From the NCBI GenBank assembly GCA_035236585.1, contig CP141127.1:46886001-46950000 (forward strand): a stretch of 64,000 nucleotides of DNA. Direction: 5' to 3'. A model generated the notes under the pieces. That model had not been told where the DNA came from. It did no database searches and worked only from the letters and a program-made list of their open reading frames with translations. Both the position numbers and the translations under genes were made by a program. The DNA is from Warburgia ugandensis (taxonomy: Eukaryota > Streptophyta > Magnoliopsida > Canellales > Canellaceae). Shown here piece by piece: positions 23,476 through 36,479 of this stretch (position 1 is the first letter of the stretch; each line of letters starts with the position of its first letter).

Positions 23476-24479
23476 AAGTTGATATTTACTACTCCTCACA
23501 TAAGACTCCATTTGCATGGTTACTTTGGTTTGGATCTGTGATATGATCTTATGTGTTTTATAACTATGTTTATTATCTCTTCAATTTAAATGCATGATTG
23601 AGATTTAGCATGATGAGCCTGTTTTTTGTAAATATGCATACTTCCATTGATTTTTTGCTAGTTTTAAGCTTTAACAATCTTAAAAATCATGTGAATTTAG
23701 TAACTTGTGATTTTTGCGTGCTTCATATATTTGGAAAGTTAGTATACTTTTCTTTGACTATAATTCGTTTGATGACATCTTGCATAATTGGAAGTATTTG
23801 ATTTAATGAATTGATAAGTTAAATTAGCCAGTTGATATACTTACTAAATATAGATTTTTGGAAAGTTTCTAAATATAGAATACTGCTATTCTGAAATTGC
23901 ATTTTTGGAAACTTTGTTATGCCTAATAAAATGGCTAGGTTATGAAAAGGAATGTTTTGATAACTTAAACATTATTGAAGTTGAAATCATAATGTTAGGT
24001 ATGATGATACCTAGGAAACTTGATTTTGACATGTTAAAGTGCTTGTTGAGCCTATGTTAAGGGTTAGTATGGATTGGCTTCACAACCTGTGACTAGTATG
24101 AGAGTGGAATGGTATCCAATGCCTAACATTGGTAATTTTCTCAACTACTGGGAGAGACAACTATAGATCACTCATGTCACCCTTTCGCTACTAGATGTAA
24201 GCCCGGTGATGATATAAGTGCGTGTGTGTGCTTAAGGACAAGTGGTAACTAAGTTCTCAAGCATATAGAGGGATTAAAATGGATGCACTTTCAAGTATGA
24301 GAAATGTGTAAACAATGATGCATTTGTATACTAGAACATGGACACGTTAATGCTAGTTGCTTTAGGTTTAAAGTAATAATATGTAAGCCATCTTTCAAGA
24401 GGTAAAACATGTGTAAATGTCAAAGAAGTGGAGGACTATCTTGGAGCACAAATTCCCACAAATAAAATAGGAATTTGAT
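23476..24479 (+). other. CACTA interior, unassigned
   Basis: AT-rich, no recognised domain. It continues at 28677 once the solo LTR is removed. By position it is intron or spacer between TNP2 and the PttA-type gene. Confidence 0.45.
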
Positions 24480-27400
24480 TGTGATACCCGGGGATTTTCT
24501 TGAAATTTTTTTGCATTTGTTTTAGAAAGGTGGCATGCTAGAATTTTAAAAATACAAAACAATGGAATATGGTTTCTTTGAAATTCATTTTTTTACAAAA
24601 TCCTGGATATCACCTCTACTCCCATACTATATATATATATATATATAGTCTTCTAAAAAATAGACATGCATTTTATGAAATGACAGGACCCATCCAGTGG
24701 TTCACATACACATCCCCTATAATCATTATATTAAATGTCCAAGTAGCATAATCCAAATAACTAACTACACAATACAAAAACTTTGTCAAAATGTATACCT
24801 AAGCACAGAAGTATGGCAGCTGTATCCCTCTTGCTTGTGTACATCTTCTCCTGTCTATCTGTATCTGAGATATTGTAAACATAAAACATTTACAATATCT
24901 CAGCAAGCTATGCTTGGTAGGGGAGAGTTAAGAAAACATGTTAATTACATATGAATTAAGCAATTTTCATCAATTAAAATATTTAATTTCATTATGATGT
25001 TTATATGGGATGAAGTTTACAACATAGTTCATAATTCAATAATTCATTAATGATTCAATTATCTGTAATTCACTGATAAAATGACCATTCATAAGTCTCA
25101 TTCTCCATATGATTATAGTAATCCCATTTTAGAACATACACTTTAAATGATATACTTAATATATATAATTCATTGTTGTTTTAAACCATACGCTACATAG
25201 TATATCTACCCATTCACTTCCCCACACAAAAACTTATATGAAACTATGCCCTCCAACATATACATATAGGAATATATCATATATATTAAAATCGTTAAAA
25301 GCTGTAAAAAGTTATGAACATAATCCATAGGTTTTATAACCTACCTTCCCACATACTGGGTCTCATAAATATGTCCCTTACCATATGGGGTTCATAACAC
25401 GCCAGCCTCTGCTGGTAACATCATAAAAGGCATCTTATCATGCGATCACATAAGGCATCTCCTCATGCTATCACATAAGGCATCTCATCATGCCATCATA
25501 TAAGCATCTCATCATGTTATCATATATGCACCATAGTGCATAAAATACAAGGACTACTATGCCGCAGTCTAAATCTGTATAGCGTGCCCAGATAACTACA
25601 TAATAATCCACTGAGACCGAGGTGGTAATAACAAAATCCATATTTGCATGGTTGAGGACCATGGCTGTCACAGTGGCGGCCTTTCCATGATTGCCCCACT
25701 CGACTTCTAGCCTCCCTTCGGCTTTAGTATCCATATCATCATAATTTTGGAGGGCAGGTGGCCAAAACCTCACAAGTATCCTATCACAGCATCCCCAGGC
25801 CTATGCTTGTCTAAATCAAAACTCTCAGGCCACCACGCACGGATGTAAAATAATAATACATAGGCGACTTGCCTATCCATAATATATATGAATATCTCAT
25901 CATAATCATAACATCCTTACTTATTAGGTGATCGTCCACCAAGGATGTACTTTAAGATCCTAAACTCATACATCACATATGATGTAATGGTACCCATGTA
26001 CCATAAATGTCTTTTTATCATAATAACAGCTATGATACTTTTAAGAATAGATTGTGTGTATCCAATAATGTAACTAGTAGGCATCAATCATAAGCATGTT
26101 ATTCATATAGCATTTCAAGTCATTAAATCTCATCATAACAATTAAGCATTTTCAATCTCATATATCATATGGAATACATACTTGAATGCTATGATACCAT
26201 CATAATAGACTAGATCATGTTCACAACATAAATCTTACTTTTAAAACATGCATCTTAAATATCCACCTACTTCATGTGGTGAGTTCTTCTATTTTTCACT
26301 AGCTGATTGACGACGTTTGCCAAGCCTCTAAGATCCATGCTGGTCTAATCCTCATTCTTCACTGGATCCGCCAATAGAGTAACCATGAATTATTCTAATG
26401 AATGAATTCTCTTTAAACAACTTTAATGGTATGGATCATAAGATTAGATCTTATTCCATACTTGGATTCTTCGATTGATCATAGCCGTTGATCTAAATTG
26501 ATGAGATCAACCTACAATTGGCTTTTGATCCTAAATATCTATTACTGTTCTTTATCTTTACTTCCTAAGGGTCAAAATGGTCCATTTGGTTTATATAAAT
26601 GAAGTTAGATTAGCATACATTATGAAATCTGCCCTCTAATCAAAGGTTTGGTAAATTTAATGGTTGGATCTTCCCTGATCCAACTTGCATCTAGTCATTA
26701 TTAATTTGATTAGCTTTAACTCATTAGATTTAGTGATTTTGATCAATCTCTATATAAATTTTGATTTAATTCACTATTCATGAAAGATCTGGCCATTAAC
26801 TATATGAAATCATCAAATATGCAACCTAATTCATTATAATTAAACTAATTATTAAGCCTAATTTGAGTCTTAGATCATTAATATCAATTTTTTAATATGA
26901 TTTGAAGCTCTAGGATAGTTAAATAAGCTTTAATATATCATATCTTATCAATTTATAGGACCTAATCACCTCTAATCGGGTCCATCCATTCAATTTTGGT
27001 GCTTTTTGAAGTGGATCAGTCAATTAGAATCTAAATTATTCAATTGATTCTATATTTACATGTATGATACTAAATGTAGTTGGAATAGTCACATTAATAG
27101 TTGCATTGATAGTTATCTTCGTTCTGAAATAAGTATTGAGAGTTCTATTTCAAATGATAGCGACAATTCCTGTGAAAGTTACGCTTCTAGTTTGATTTGT
27201 AATCAAAGTGTAAGTGGTAGTGACAGTGGGAGTTCTAGTATAAGAACTGACGATAATGGCAGCGATATAAGAGAAAAATCTAATGATTTGGATAGAAGTA
27301 AAAAATACAAACCTAGTGTTTTCCATGATCTAAAATCCATCTGTGGTGTTTAATCGACCCGTTTAATCAACAATCAGATATCAAAAAGTTACTGTGTGAA

Positions 27401-28676
27401 CCGAAATCGATTGGATGACTAAGATCGTTTAATCTGTTCGTAGTCAATTTACATCTAAATTCATCAATTTATCCTACATCCTAATAATTTCAGGTGGTAT
27501 GATCCATCTATGGTGTCTGATCGGTGATCAAACATTGAAATTTCACTGTATGAACAGTACCTTGATCGGACTGCTAAGATCGTCCGATTGGTTTTATTGC
27601 CTAGATTGGAAATCTAGGTTGATTTTAAGGTTTATCAGGTGGGTATTTACCTATCCCTAGGTTTAGATTATGAAATGGATGGTTAAATCTAAATCTAGAT
27701 CTAGCATAAAACTATACATATTTAATAAATTTTGCCAAATTAAGAACAAGGTTTTGTAGATCTCACCTCTTGGGAGCTCCACCATGTTTTTCCCCTACTT
27801 AGACATGGTAGATTGGCTCTGATCTACTATGAAATGCCCCATCCTAGTCGTTTGCGTACTGTTCATACCTCGATTTGCATTCGTTTCTTCTTCGATCGTA
27901 GTAAAACTAGAGCGATTATGCGCGTGGCTCCATGCTGAAGAGGATGGACGGCTTGGATCATCGATCCAGGCCCCCATTTTCTTTAGCGACGGCTGCAAAC
28001 TCTTGCCAAACCGAAACCCCAAAAAATTTGGGTTTCTTCTCTTTCTCTAGCGTGGCTGGGCTCTGCTCACCAGTGCACCCAACCTCCCCCTCTCTCCTTT
28101 CCTCCTTCTCCCTTCCTTTCCTCTCCTTCTTCCTTCCCTCTCCTCTTTCTCTTCTTTCTTTCTTTTCCCCCTTGTTGGGTTTCTATTGCATGGACGAACA
28201 GTCTGTTCATGTGTTTAAGTGGGGAGGGGGTGCCAATATCAAATTGGCCCCTTTTGTTAAGTTCTTTTCTTTTCTTACTTTTAATTACCAAATTACCCCT
28301 AACTTCAAAGTCCCATAACTTTTTCATCCGAACTTTATTTTTAGCGTTCTTTGGCTCATTGGATTATGAGTACTATCTAATAGTTTTAGTTCCAATTCCA
28401 AATTATACTTCTATAAAAAGATATACTCCTTGTAAACTCATAACCCGATCATGGAATAGTAAAATTTTTGTGGTGAAACTCATCCATACTCTGATTTCAG
28501 TGTTCTTTATGCCGTTGGACTTGATTTTTCGAGGACATTCCAATTATTCATATTTCACAAATGCAATTTATATAAAAATGTATTTTCTTTGGATAAAAAA
28601 TTCCAATTATATTCCAAAATTTCAATTTCACATAATAAAGCCCAAAATTGTATTTACAAAATTTGGGGTTGTTACA
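24480..28676 (-). mobile_element. Solo LTR, family 2, 4.2 kb, with TTGAT target duplication
   Basis: The + strand edges are TGTGATACCCGGGG and TTTGGGGTTGTTACA, so on the minus strand the LTR runs TGTAACAACCCC...GGGTATCACA. The flanks are TTGAT (24475-24479) and TTGAT (28677-28681). No interior, primer binding site or second LTR is present, which fits intra-element LTR recombination. It contains the conserved hairpin (24865-24903), a (TA)n run near 24630, a pyrimidine-rich block (28080-28170) and no credible gene. Confidence 0.9.
24865..24903. repeat. Perfect 15-bp stem hairpin in the solo LTR
   Basis: It has the same 15-base arms as at 21358-21389 but a 9-base loop (CATAAAACA), followed by the same CAAGCTATGCTTGGTAGGGG block. 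The stem is conserved while the loop differs. Confidence 0.85.
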
Positions 28677-28681
28677 TTGAT

Positions 28682-29985
28682 GCCTAGGATTATGGCCCAT
28701 TTGGGCGGTGTTTGGCCATGAGAAAAATGTAAACAATGGTGACATGACCTAGATAACTAAGCAATACAAATCCTAAGGAAAAGTGGCCTAAAGGTAACTT
28801 CATTAGGAGAACTAGTAAAGGGCTTTGCACCCTTAGGTTAAAAGCATTACATGTTAAAGAAAATGAGTAAAACAATACTATACCGAAGGGCATATATATC
28901 CAACTAGAAGGCATGTTATGCTTCGTCTAGAGTAGACTAAAAGCATTTGCCCACCCACCTAAAACTCTCAAAACTAATCAATAGGTGGTCCTAGTACACG
29001 CCTGATCACCTTGATAAGAATGACTTATAATGCGTTTCTAGAAATAAGTATGAACAACATGAAATATGACATATATGCAAGTTTAACTTGAGCACATGTT
29101 TAAGCTAATGGATTGGGATTTTCAATATTTGAAGAGTGAGCCTCACATCTTAGGATTTAATTTATGAGTTATTAGAGAAGCTGTATGTATATTTACTTTA
29201 ATGTAGTGGACTCATTTTTATTTAGTGGAATGTATTGTGATGTGGTTGTGACTAGAAGTTTTGGGATGTGATAAGTTGTATGTATTTGTATTGAAAACAA
29301 TGAAAATTTATTTGTATTGTCTATTCTGTGTTTCACACACACACGTTAAATGCACATATGTCTGAAAAATAGAGGAAATTTTGTTGAATTACTCATTCTA
29401 CTATATAATCCATGTATTTGTTATAGAAATGACACTTGGGATTTTGATAAGAATGACTTCTAATGCATTTTTAGAAATGGACATGAACAAGATGCAACCA
29501 GACATAAATGCAAGCTTATTAGTAAATGCTTTAAGTTGTGTCTCTTGATTATTGAATGGTAGTCATAGTTGCTTACATAAAGCTAGATTGTTTTAGTCAT
29601 GTTTATATGAGTGCAAATGAATGTGTATATAGATGTGCTATGTGATGACTAGAATTGTTCAAATTAACATTGCTTTACTTATATCCTAATTTACTTAGAA
29701 TCATGCAAGTTAACATTGCTTTACTTATAATCATGCAAATTAGTTTCTAAGTTTAGTTTTGGAAAAGTTTAACTTTAGAAATATCTATTTTTTAGAAAGT
29801 TTCTATTTTCATGCATTTCTTATTTGATTTGATTTTAGTTTGTTTGCCACATATGTCATGTCTGTTTGGTTTCTTGAAATGAATTACTCGACCTTCTTTT
29901 TGTCATTGTTCTAATATCATTATGTTCTTCTTTGTAGTACCAATGAAACTAGAAGAACAAAAAACTGAAGATTATGATCACATTG
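28682..29985 (+). other. CACTA interior, unassigned, with a ~440-bp diverged tandem repeat
   Basis: No protein domain is seen. GATAAGAATGACTT and the following ~70 bases near 29012 recur near 29450. The stretch 29740-29830 is the inverse of 46150-46215 in the minus-strand CACTA copy, which ties this region to the transposon rather than to host sequence. Confidence 0.5.
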
Positions 29986-29989
29986 AAGA

Positions 29990-31130
29990 GCATAATAAGA
30001 GGCCAACATGAGCACTACTCCAAAAAGATAGGGTAAAGGGTTAACAACAATGGAAAAGGTTATTAAGAGAAAGTCAAAGGGAATCAAAGAAACTATCCAA
30101 TACAATAGCAGAGGGCAAGAGATTAGTGAGAGTGCACCTGCTTATAGTAGTTTCCTCCGCTCTATAGTAAGAAGCTTGATTCTTATCACATTTGAGGATT
30201 ATGACATGTGCCATCCTCAACAAAAGATTCAATATAGGAAATGGTAAAGGTATGTAAACATTAAGTAGAGGTATTATTAACATTATAACTTAACTCTTTT
30301 TTTAAATATAGTAATTTGATGTGTACAATTTGTAGACTGCCCTTCACATGCTGAATAACAAGAAGATGTGTGCTTTACAAGGGGCTAGTAAGCAATGGAT
30401 AAAATGGAAGAACAACCTTATTCACAATTACATAGCTCCAAATGTCAACCATCCATCAGGGCTATACACGGTGCCTTCTATTTACTCCAATGTCATTGAT
30501 TAGGAGGTTTGAAATGCATTTGTGTGAAACTGTATCTCCACCAAATTTGAGGTATGTGCAGAAATGATGCTTCATTTAATTAATTACATGTAACATTCAA
30601 TTATTGCACTTGATCATGCATATAGAAATGTGCAAGCGAAGAGTGCAAGGGGAAGAAAGGTGCATCAAGCAAATATGTAACACCACCTGTTTAGGTTGGC
30701 TACGTTTGTTTACAAGAGTGCAAAGTAAGAATCTATGAAAATTTATCCCTTTCAATTTAATGCTACTATAGTTATATACATGTTGTTCTCTAACTATAGT
30801 GTCTTTTCTTGACAATAAAAGAAAAGTGGGACTACAGAACCCATTGATCACTCTATCCTCTGGAAGATGGTGCATTTCGTGCGTTGTATTAGCAACAAGT
30901 TCTTAGATGAAAGTACTACTCAAATTGCTTCTACCATAGTAAGTGGTTCTACATGGCTATAAATTTTATACAATTAATTAGATGACATGATCATGTCTTT
31001 CTAATTATATTTTGACCCAAGAAAGTACTACTACAGGAACTCTAAGCAGAACTGCTACCAATGAGGACATCCTATATAGGGCTATGGGCAATAAGAAGGA
31101 CCACCCTAGTTGAGTTAGGGCAAGGGTCAC
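29990..31130 (+). pseudogene. Plant PttA/En/Spm-type CACTA protein (TNP1-like), N-terminal exons, pseudogene
   Basis: The first block (30050-30245) reads KGIKETIQYNSRGQEISESA, then SSFLRSIVR and ITFEDYDMC. This is the conserved GQP-GEN-SSFLG-VR pattern of the plant PttA/En/Spm transposase family. Later blocks at 30340-30470 (KKMCALQGASKQWIKWKNNL) and 30620-30730 (RSARGRKVHQAN) match the basic C-terminal half of that domain. TNP1/TNPA-like proteins bind the subterminal repeats and bring the ends together. In-frame stops and several AT-rich introns break it up; I could not fix all splice sites. An inverted copy is at 44200-45420. Confidence 0.7.
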
Positions 31131-31396
31131 GGTATTGTTCCTTTTAAATTCCTTGGTAAAGGACGTTTACCTAAAGTTCAAGATGATGAAGAGGCCTATA
31201 ATGAGCTTACTGAGAAAATAAAGAGTGATATATTTAGTTAGTTGCATGAGGGAGGTTTGATGATCATTACTCCACCCTTGCTCATAATCCTCGCAGTGCC
31301 CTTGTACCTCCATCAAATGCAAGCTTCAATTCCCCAACTGAGGAAGATAATGAAGGACATCTGGCTCTCCTCGAAAAGAAAATTCCTGCCTAGGAG

Positions 31397-31427
<31 letters not shown>

Positions 31428-31469
31428 GACAAAACTGGAAATTTTCATTGTCCTTCTGTAATAATTCTC

Positions 31470-31765
31470 TATTGCATATTTGATTTGCAAGTGGATCAAA
31501 TCCTGTTGGCCTTGGATTCTCATCAAAATATCATGGCAGTTGGTTCATGTTATGAGCATGAATCAAACATTTTGCATGGAATTAGTATGCCACCACATGC
31601 TAAGCGGGAGTCCATTACCATGGCTTTGAATGTTAATGCTTGCCTACCATTCCCATTAGAAATGAAAAATATTATCACTGTTGGGCAGGTATTTGCATAT
31701 CACGTACTTTGGTTAGAGGCACTAGTCATTCCCATAGAGTCCATGGTATGTATCTTATCATACTA
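31470..31765 (+). pseudogene. C-terminal exon of the CACTA PttA-type gene (conserved VAxGxC...PLP domain)
   Basis: Part of an open frame at 31242-31805. The segment reading DSHQNIMAVGSCYEHESNIL, HGISMP and CLPFPLEMKNIITVGQVFAYHVLWL resembles the domain that follows the PttA region in plant CACTA proteins (a VAkG-t-hG-p-LP-P pattern). The upstream part of that open frame includes a GT/TA microsatellite (~31398-31427) and is probably intron. The inverted counterpart lies near 44220-44440. Confidence 0.55.
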
Positions 31766-31997
31766 CCTTCTTCATCAATATTTTTTAGCTAAAGACCTGA
31801 CTTAATTATTTAATAACTATATACAGTTAATTAGCAACAACATGTGGCACGAAGATCAGCCACCTTTCTAGTGTCACCTATTACTTTTCCACCAAAGGAG
31901 CAGGTACTTGTATATATCTTTGGTTTTTTTCATCATAAATTTGGTCCTCTTCATTGATTAATATTATTTAGCTGATTTTTTTTACATCTTTTATAGT

Positions 31998-33060
31998 AGC
32001 CATCCAAGGAGCATGTGGAAGTCCAACCTAACACACCTCGATCACTAAGGTTAATCTATGGTCTCATCAACAATGATATGGAAATCAATCCTATTCAAAG
32101 CAAGGAGGGAGTGCTTACCGAGGATGTTGTTGAAGTGCTACTTATAGCAGAAGACCTATTATGAGTTTGCCTATGGGATCAACTTGACCACCCTCACATT
32201 GTCTCCTACATGGGGTATATGTACATTCATGCTTATAAATCATTTAGCATTTACATGTTATATTTTCATGGTATAGGTAATAATTATTTCTTTTATGCAG
32301 CTTATTGAATGATACGACTAGCTTTTATGAGGGTGAGGGTACACTTTACCAATTCCTTAATCCTAGCATCATTTCTAGAGCAACAGAGCAATGACTGATG
32401 GAGAGGTGTGTTTAGGATATCTTACCAGGCTTCTTTCTGTAGGTCTCATTGGATGCCGCTCGTTATGGATATGCATGGTGGGGATGCTTTCTTTTTTTAT
32501 TCTTGTGGATTGCACATTCATCCTGCCCTCACAGAAATTATAAATAAGCAAGCATTAATTTTTTTCATGTGTTATGTGTAGATAAGTAATTTGTTACTCA
32601 TCTAGAATGCAATTGAAATTTAAATTTGTAGGGTTTGGTTTGAATGGGCTAATATCACCAAGACTGTACAACCACCAAAACTCACTCGGAAGAAGGTTAA
32701 GGTATATGAAACAATTAATTATTCTAAGTTACCACTAATTACAACTACATTATTACAAATGCTTTTTTTTTTTGTCCTTGTTGCATAATGCCCTAAACAA
32801 CAGTCTGATTGGGGGTGTGAGTATTATGTCCTGAGATACATGATGACCCTCATATTTGATAGTACTCGTCTCCTATTTAAGAATGGTAGAACACTTTTTG
32901 CTTTTCATAATATTATATTTTTCTATAGTTTTTATGGCTCTAGCTAAAATGTTTGAGCTTAATTAAATGTTGTATTTTAGGCTACTCTACTTTTTGACTA
33001 GGCAAACAAGGAGTTACTCTAGAGTAAATCTCAATGAAATACGAACTAAATGGGTTGAGT
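31998..33060 (+). pseudogene. Ulp1-like (C48) peptidase domain of the CACTA element, decayed
   Basis: A linker block (32020-32160, TEDVVEVLLIAEDLL) precedes HWMPLVMDMHGGDAFFFYSCG at 32443-32510, which aligns with the HW-ll-id-k--vyyLDSLg block of Ulp1-type proteases. Downstream, at 32810-32850, SDWGCEYYVLRYM aligns with the catalytic-Cys block sxeCGYYVmrym, and YSRVNLNEIRTKWVEYA (~33010-33060) matches the usual C-terminus. His and Cys are kept, but the usual Asp is Tyr. The domain is split by introns and stops. Ulp1-like modules are known in some plant DNA transposons; their function there is unclear. Confidence 0.75.
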
Positions 33061-33499
33061 ATGCAATAAGTTTCAATTAAATCACTTAGAGGAACTACAT
33101 GAACTTAAAATACATAATAAAGTATTTTTTATTCAGTTGTATGTGCTCCTTTAGATTTTATTATTTTCTTTAATACACACATATGTATTTTAAGCGATGA
33201 ATGAGTGAAAATTTGGAGTGTGGGAATAAAAGAATATGGATGAAGTGAATTTGGAGCTTGTACATGAAGTGAATATGTGGTAGTTGGTTTTCAATGTATT
33301 CATTGAATTATATAACTTTTATGAGATGAAGAATGATATGGTTACTTAGAGTGTGAAAGTAAATGCAAATGTGTATGCATTTACAAATGAAGTGAATGTG
33401 GATGTTATATAGAATGCATTGTCATAGTTTCTTTTATAAATTATTTTCAAGATAGATGTGGATAGATAATGATGAGTTTGGATGTTTTGTATCCATTAT

Positions 33500-34075
33500 G
33501 CATGTATTAGGTGTTATATTGTAAGAATGATTAGGGGTATTTAGAAAGATGTGGATGCATGTTGTATTGGATGTTTGGTTTTTCATGTTTATAAAGATTG
33601 TTTGTATCAGGTGTATAGAATGTTTGTTATTTGATATATAGAATGTTTGTTATACAATGTATACATAGGTGGTAGTGTATTAAGAAAGATGTTGATGTAT
33701 TGTAGCGGATGTTGGTTTTGAATGTTTATAGAGATTGAGGTATTAGGTGTATATGATGTTTGGATTTTCATGTTTATAAAGGTTGTTTGAAGTATTAGGT
33801 GTATAGAATGCTTGTTATTCTATTTATACACAGGTGGTAATGTATCAAGAAATTAAGATGTGGATGAATTGTAGTGGTTGTTGGATTTTCATGTTTGTGG
33901 AGAATGAAGTATTAGGTGTATATGATGTTTGTTATCCAATGTATATAGGTAGTATTGTATCAAGAAGTGGATGAATGTTGAATTGAAATAAGTTTTTAAT
34001 GTTTATAAAGATTGTTTGAGTATCAGGTGTACATGGGATGTTTATTGTTCAATTGTATGTAGGTGGTGGAGCTCG
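33500..34075. repeat. Diverged tandem repeats near the CACTA 3' end
   Basis: AGGTGTATA(G/T)(A/G)ATG(T/C)TTG recurs near 33609, 33734, 33796, 33912 and 34022, with GTTTATAAAGATTG and GTATCAAGAA words between. Unit spacing is irregular (roughly 60-125 bases). No coding content. Confidence 0.65.
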
Positions 34076-34084
34076 AATATAAAT

Positions 34085-34835
34085 TGAAAAAAAATAAAAT
34101 TTCGAAGTCATTTAGGGATAAATGTCTTCAAAGGTATAGACTTTTAAAGTCCTTTAGTGGAAAACAGCTTCAAAAGCCTATACCTTTGAAGTTGTTTAGT
34201 AAAAGTGGCTACAAAAGTCCATAAAAAAGGTGAAATTTTGAAGTCGCTTATTTACAAATGAGTTTAAAATTAACAACTTTTGAATTTGTTTATAAATAAG
34301 CGATTTCAAGAGTTTGACCTTTCATAGTCGTTTAATAAAAGTGACTTTAAAAGTCCATAAAAAGGGTAGGCTTTTGAAGTCACTTATTTAAAAATGATTT
34401 AAAAAGTTACCACCTTTTGAAGTTGTTTAGTATAAGTGACTTTAAAAGTTCATAAAATAGGTTGGGCTTTTGAAGTCACTTATATAAAAATGACTTCAAA
34501 AATCACCAACTTTAGAAGTCATTTAGGTTAAGCGACTTCAAAAGTCCATAAAAAGGGTTGGACTTTTGAAGTCGCTTCTATAAAAATGACTTCTAAAGTT
34601 GGTGACTTATGAAGTCTTTCTTATATTAGCAACTTCAAAAGTAAAATACATTTAAAGTCACTTAGACTAAATGACTTTAAAAGTTGGTGACCTTTAAAGT
34701 TGTTTATTTGAGCAACTTCAAAACTACTTCATTTTTAAAGTCGTTTACCAAAACAACTTTAAAAGTTGTCAGCTTTCCAAGTTGACTAGATAGAAGTCAC
34801 TTAGTAAGCGACTTCATTTAACCTATTTAATTGAC
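34085..34835. repeat. CACTA 3' subterminal repeat array
   Basis: More than twenty copies of the ACTTTTGAAGTCGTTTA-type motif in alternating orientations, often as pairs flanking a short spacer (for example GACTTTTGAAGTCGCTT and its inverse). The same motif family occurs at 4640-5300 and 60150-60715. By analogy with En/Spm it would be the docking region for the element's DNA-binding protein. Confidence 0.9.
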
Positions 34836-34863
34836 TTTAAAAGCCTCTTATCTAGTAGTGTCT
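34834..34863 (-). repeat. CACTA 3' terminal inverted repeat with TCT target duplication
   Basis: It ends GCCTCTTATCTAGTAGTG at 34860, the inverse of CACTACTAGATAAGAGGC, followed by TCT (34861-34863), which matches 4617-4619. Confidence 0.85.
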
Positions 34864-36450
34864 ATACATAGGCCCCATTTTTAGATGATACGTTTTGCCC
34901 TATTTAATATGCCCACTAAGACTCATAAACATCAAATTCTTCAGAAACATATTTTTCTTTTGAAAATTTCAATGGTCATTATTTGAAAATCCAAACAACA
35001 TATCTAAAGTCATCTAATGTCCACATATTTAGGTGTATAGTTAATATAAGGTAAACATGTTAAATGGAACAAATTATTCAAAAAGTAAGTCCTACTTATG
35101 TGGCACACAGCTGTATACAAAAATAATACAATATTTAAAGACCATAAATATGACTCTAGGGGTAAAGCAACTAAGTCTCGAGAAAAAATGGGTGGAAAAG
35201 TAAGTATATCAGTAGTAACAACAAAGACTAGTCAACTTATCTACATCCAACAAAAAAGCTTAGGCAAAGGCCGGATGTGTCATTTCCCAAAATAAAAGGA
35301 TAAAGAAAACTGCAACATGAAATTGTTCCACATAAAAGAACCCTCCTACTAGTGGGAAGGGAAGGTGACACCAACTTAATATTAAACATATTACTTGAAG
35401 CATTTAATGTTGATTGGTCCAAAGAAGCTACTCAAACTCATGTTTCTCTTGGTTATGGAGAATGACCAAACCAGCATATGAAACAAATAGAAGCTCTCAT
35501 AGCAATTTCAATTTAAAAAACCTTTGTCATACAAATCTAATTCCTTGGTGGCATCTATTTTTTCCTTTTTTAGTTTGAGTTATTTTTTTCTTCCATTTTT
35601 TCCAAATTTGGGATCCAAAAGTAGTTATAGTAGGCCTTTTCCCTTTTTTTATTTATTTTCTTTTTCGCTCTGGCAAGAACTTTGACTGTCGGTGTTAGAA
35701 ATGGTTTGGGGAAGTCTCAAGGACTATTTTATTGGAATGGTGTTGTTATCATGAGAGAGGTGGTTTTCTCTACAAGTTAGGACAACTGGTGTTACAGGTC
35801 TTATGGAAGAAGAGGAACCTAGGTAATTTTTATGGAGATCATCTTTCGTAGCAACATTTTGAGGGATATGAAAGTGTTGATTGGTTAGTCAATGCTTGGA
35901 GATTTTGAGAGTTTTGGTGCAGGACTTCTAAAAAATGACTAAATGATAGTGAAGCAAAGCAGATTTCCTACTGTAGGATGCAGTGGTAAAACAAAACTTA
36001 AAACAATGGCCAATTCTTTAGTGGTATAGAATATACAAAATATTTTAATGAGTAATTATTTGTTGTCTATGAATGTTGGTACATGAACATGAAACAATGT
36101 ATCAAGAAAAGCCTTTTGCTTGAAATTATGAACATGGCTATGATAGCCTCTTTGGTCCCCATGCACATAGCATTGTACACAAAAATTTTCCATTTTAGTA
36201 TTACACTAAGAAAGAATGAAAGAATACATTAGCTTATACATGAGCTTGGTATTGAACCAGTCGTCTAACTTTAAATGGTGAAACTTTTAGTTTTAGTACT
36301 TTCAAATTATAGGATTAGATACCAAGTTTTTTTCATTATATAGCAAGCGATGTACAAGTTTGAACAACCAAGTTTGAATAGTATAACTTTAAATGGAGGC
36401 TTGAATTTTTTTTAAAGGGCTGTCATATAGATATTTAACCCCTTTTGGGC
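34864..36450. other. Unassigned flank of the CACTA insertion
   Basis: AT-rich. I see no domain, no terminal repeat and no long frame. Before the CACTA insertion this sequence would have adjoined 2934-4616, downstream of RHM. Confidence 0.4.
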
Positions 36451-36451
36451 A

Positions 36452-36479
36452 AGGAATATATATATATATATATATATAT
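36452..36479. repeat. (TA)n microsatellite
   Basis: TA dinucleotides at the left edge of the truncated LTR that follows. Confidence 0.9.

Noticed and set aside
28209-28721. 170-codon frame crossing the right end of a solo LTR
   Set aside because: It runs through the LTR edge and target duplication into CACTA sequence, so it cannot be an old gene.
35098-35295. 65-codon frame in the unassigned flank
   Set aside because: No motif, unremarkable length for AT-rich DNA, no neighbouring exon signals.
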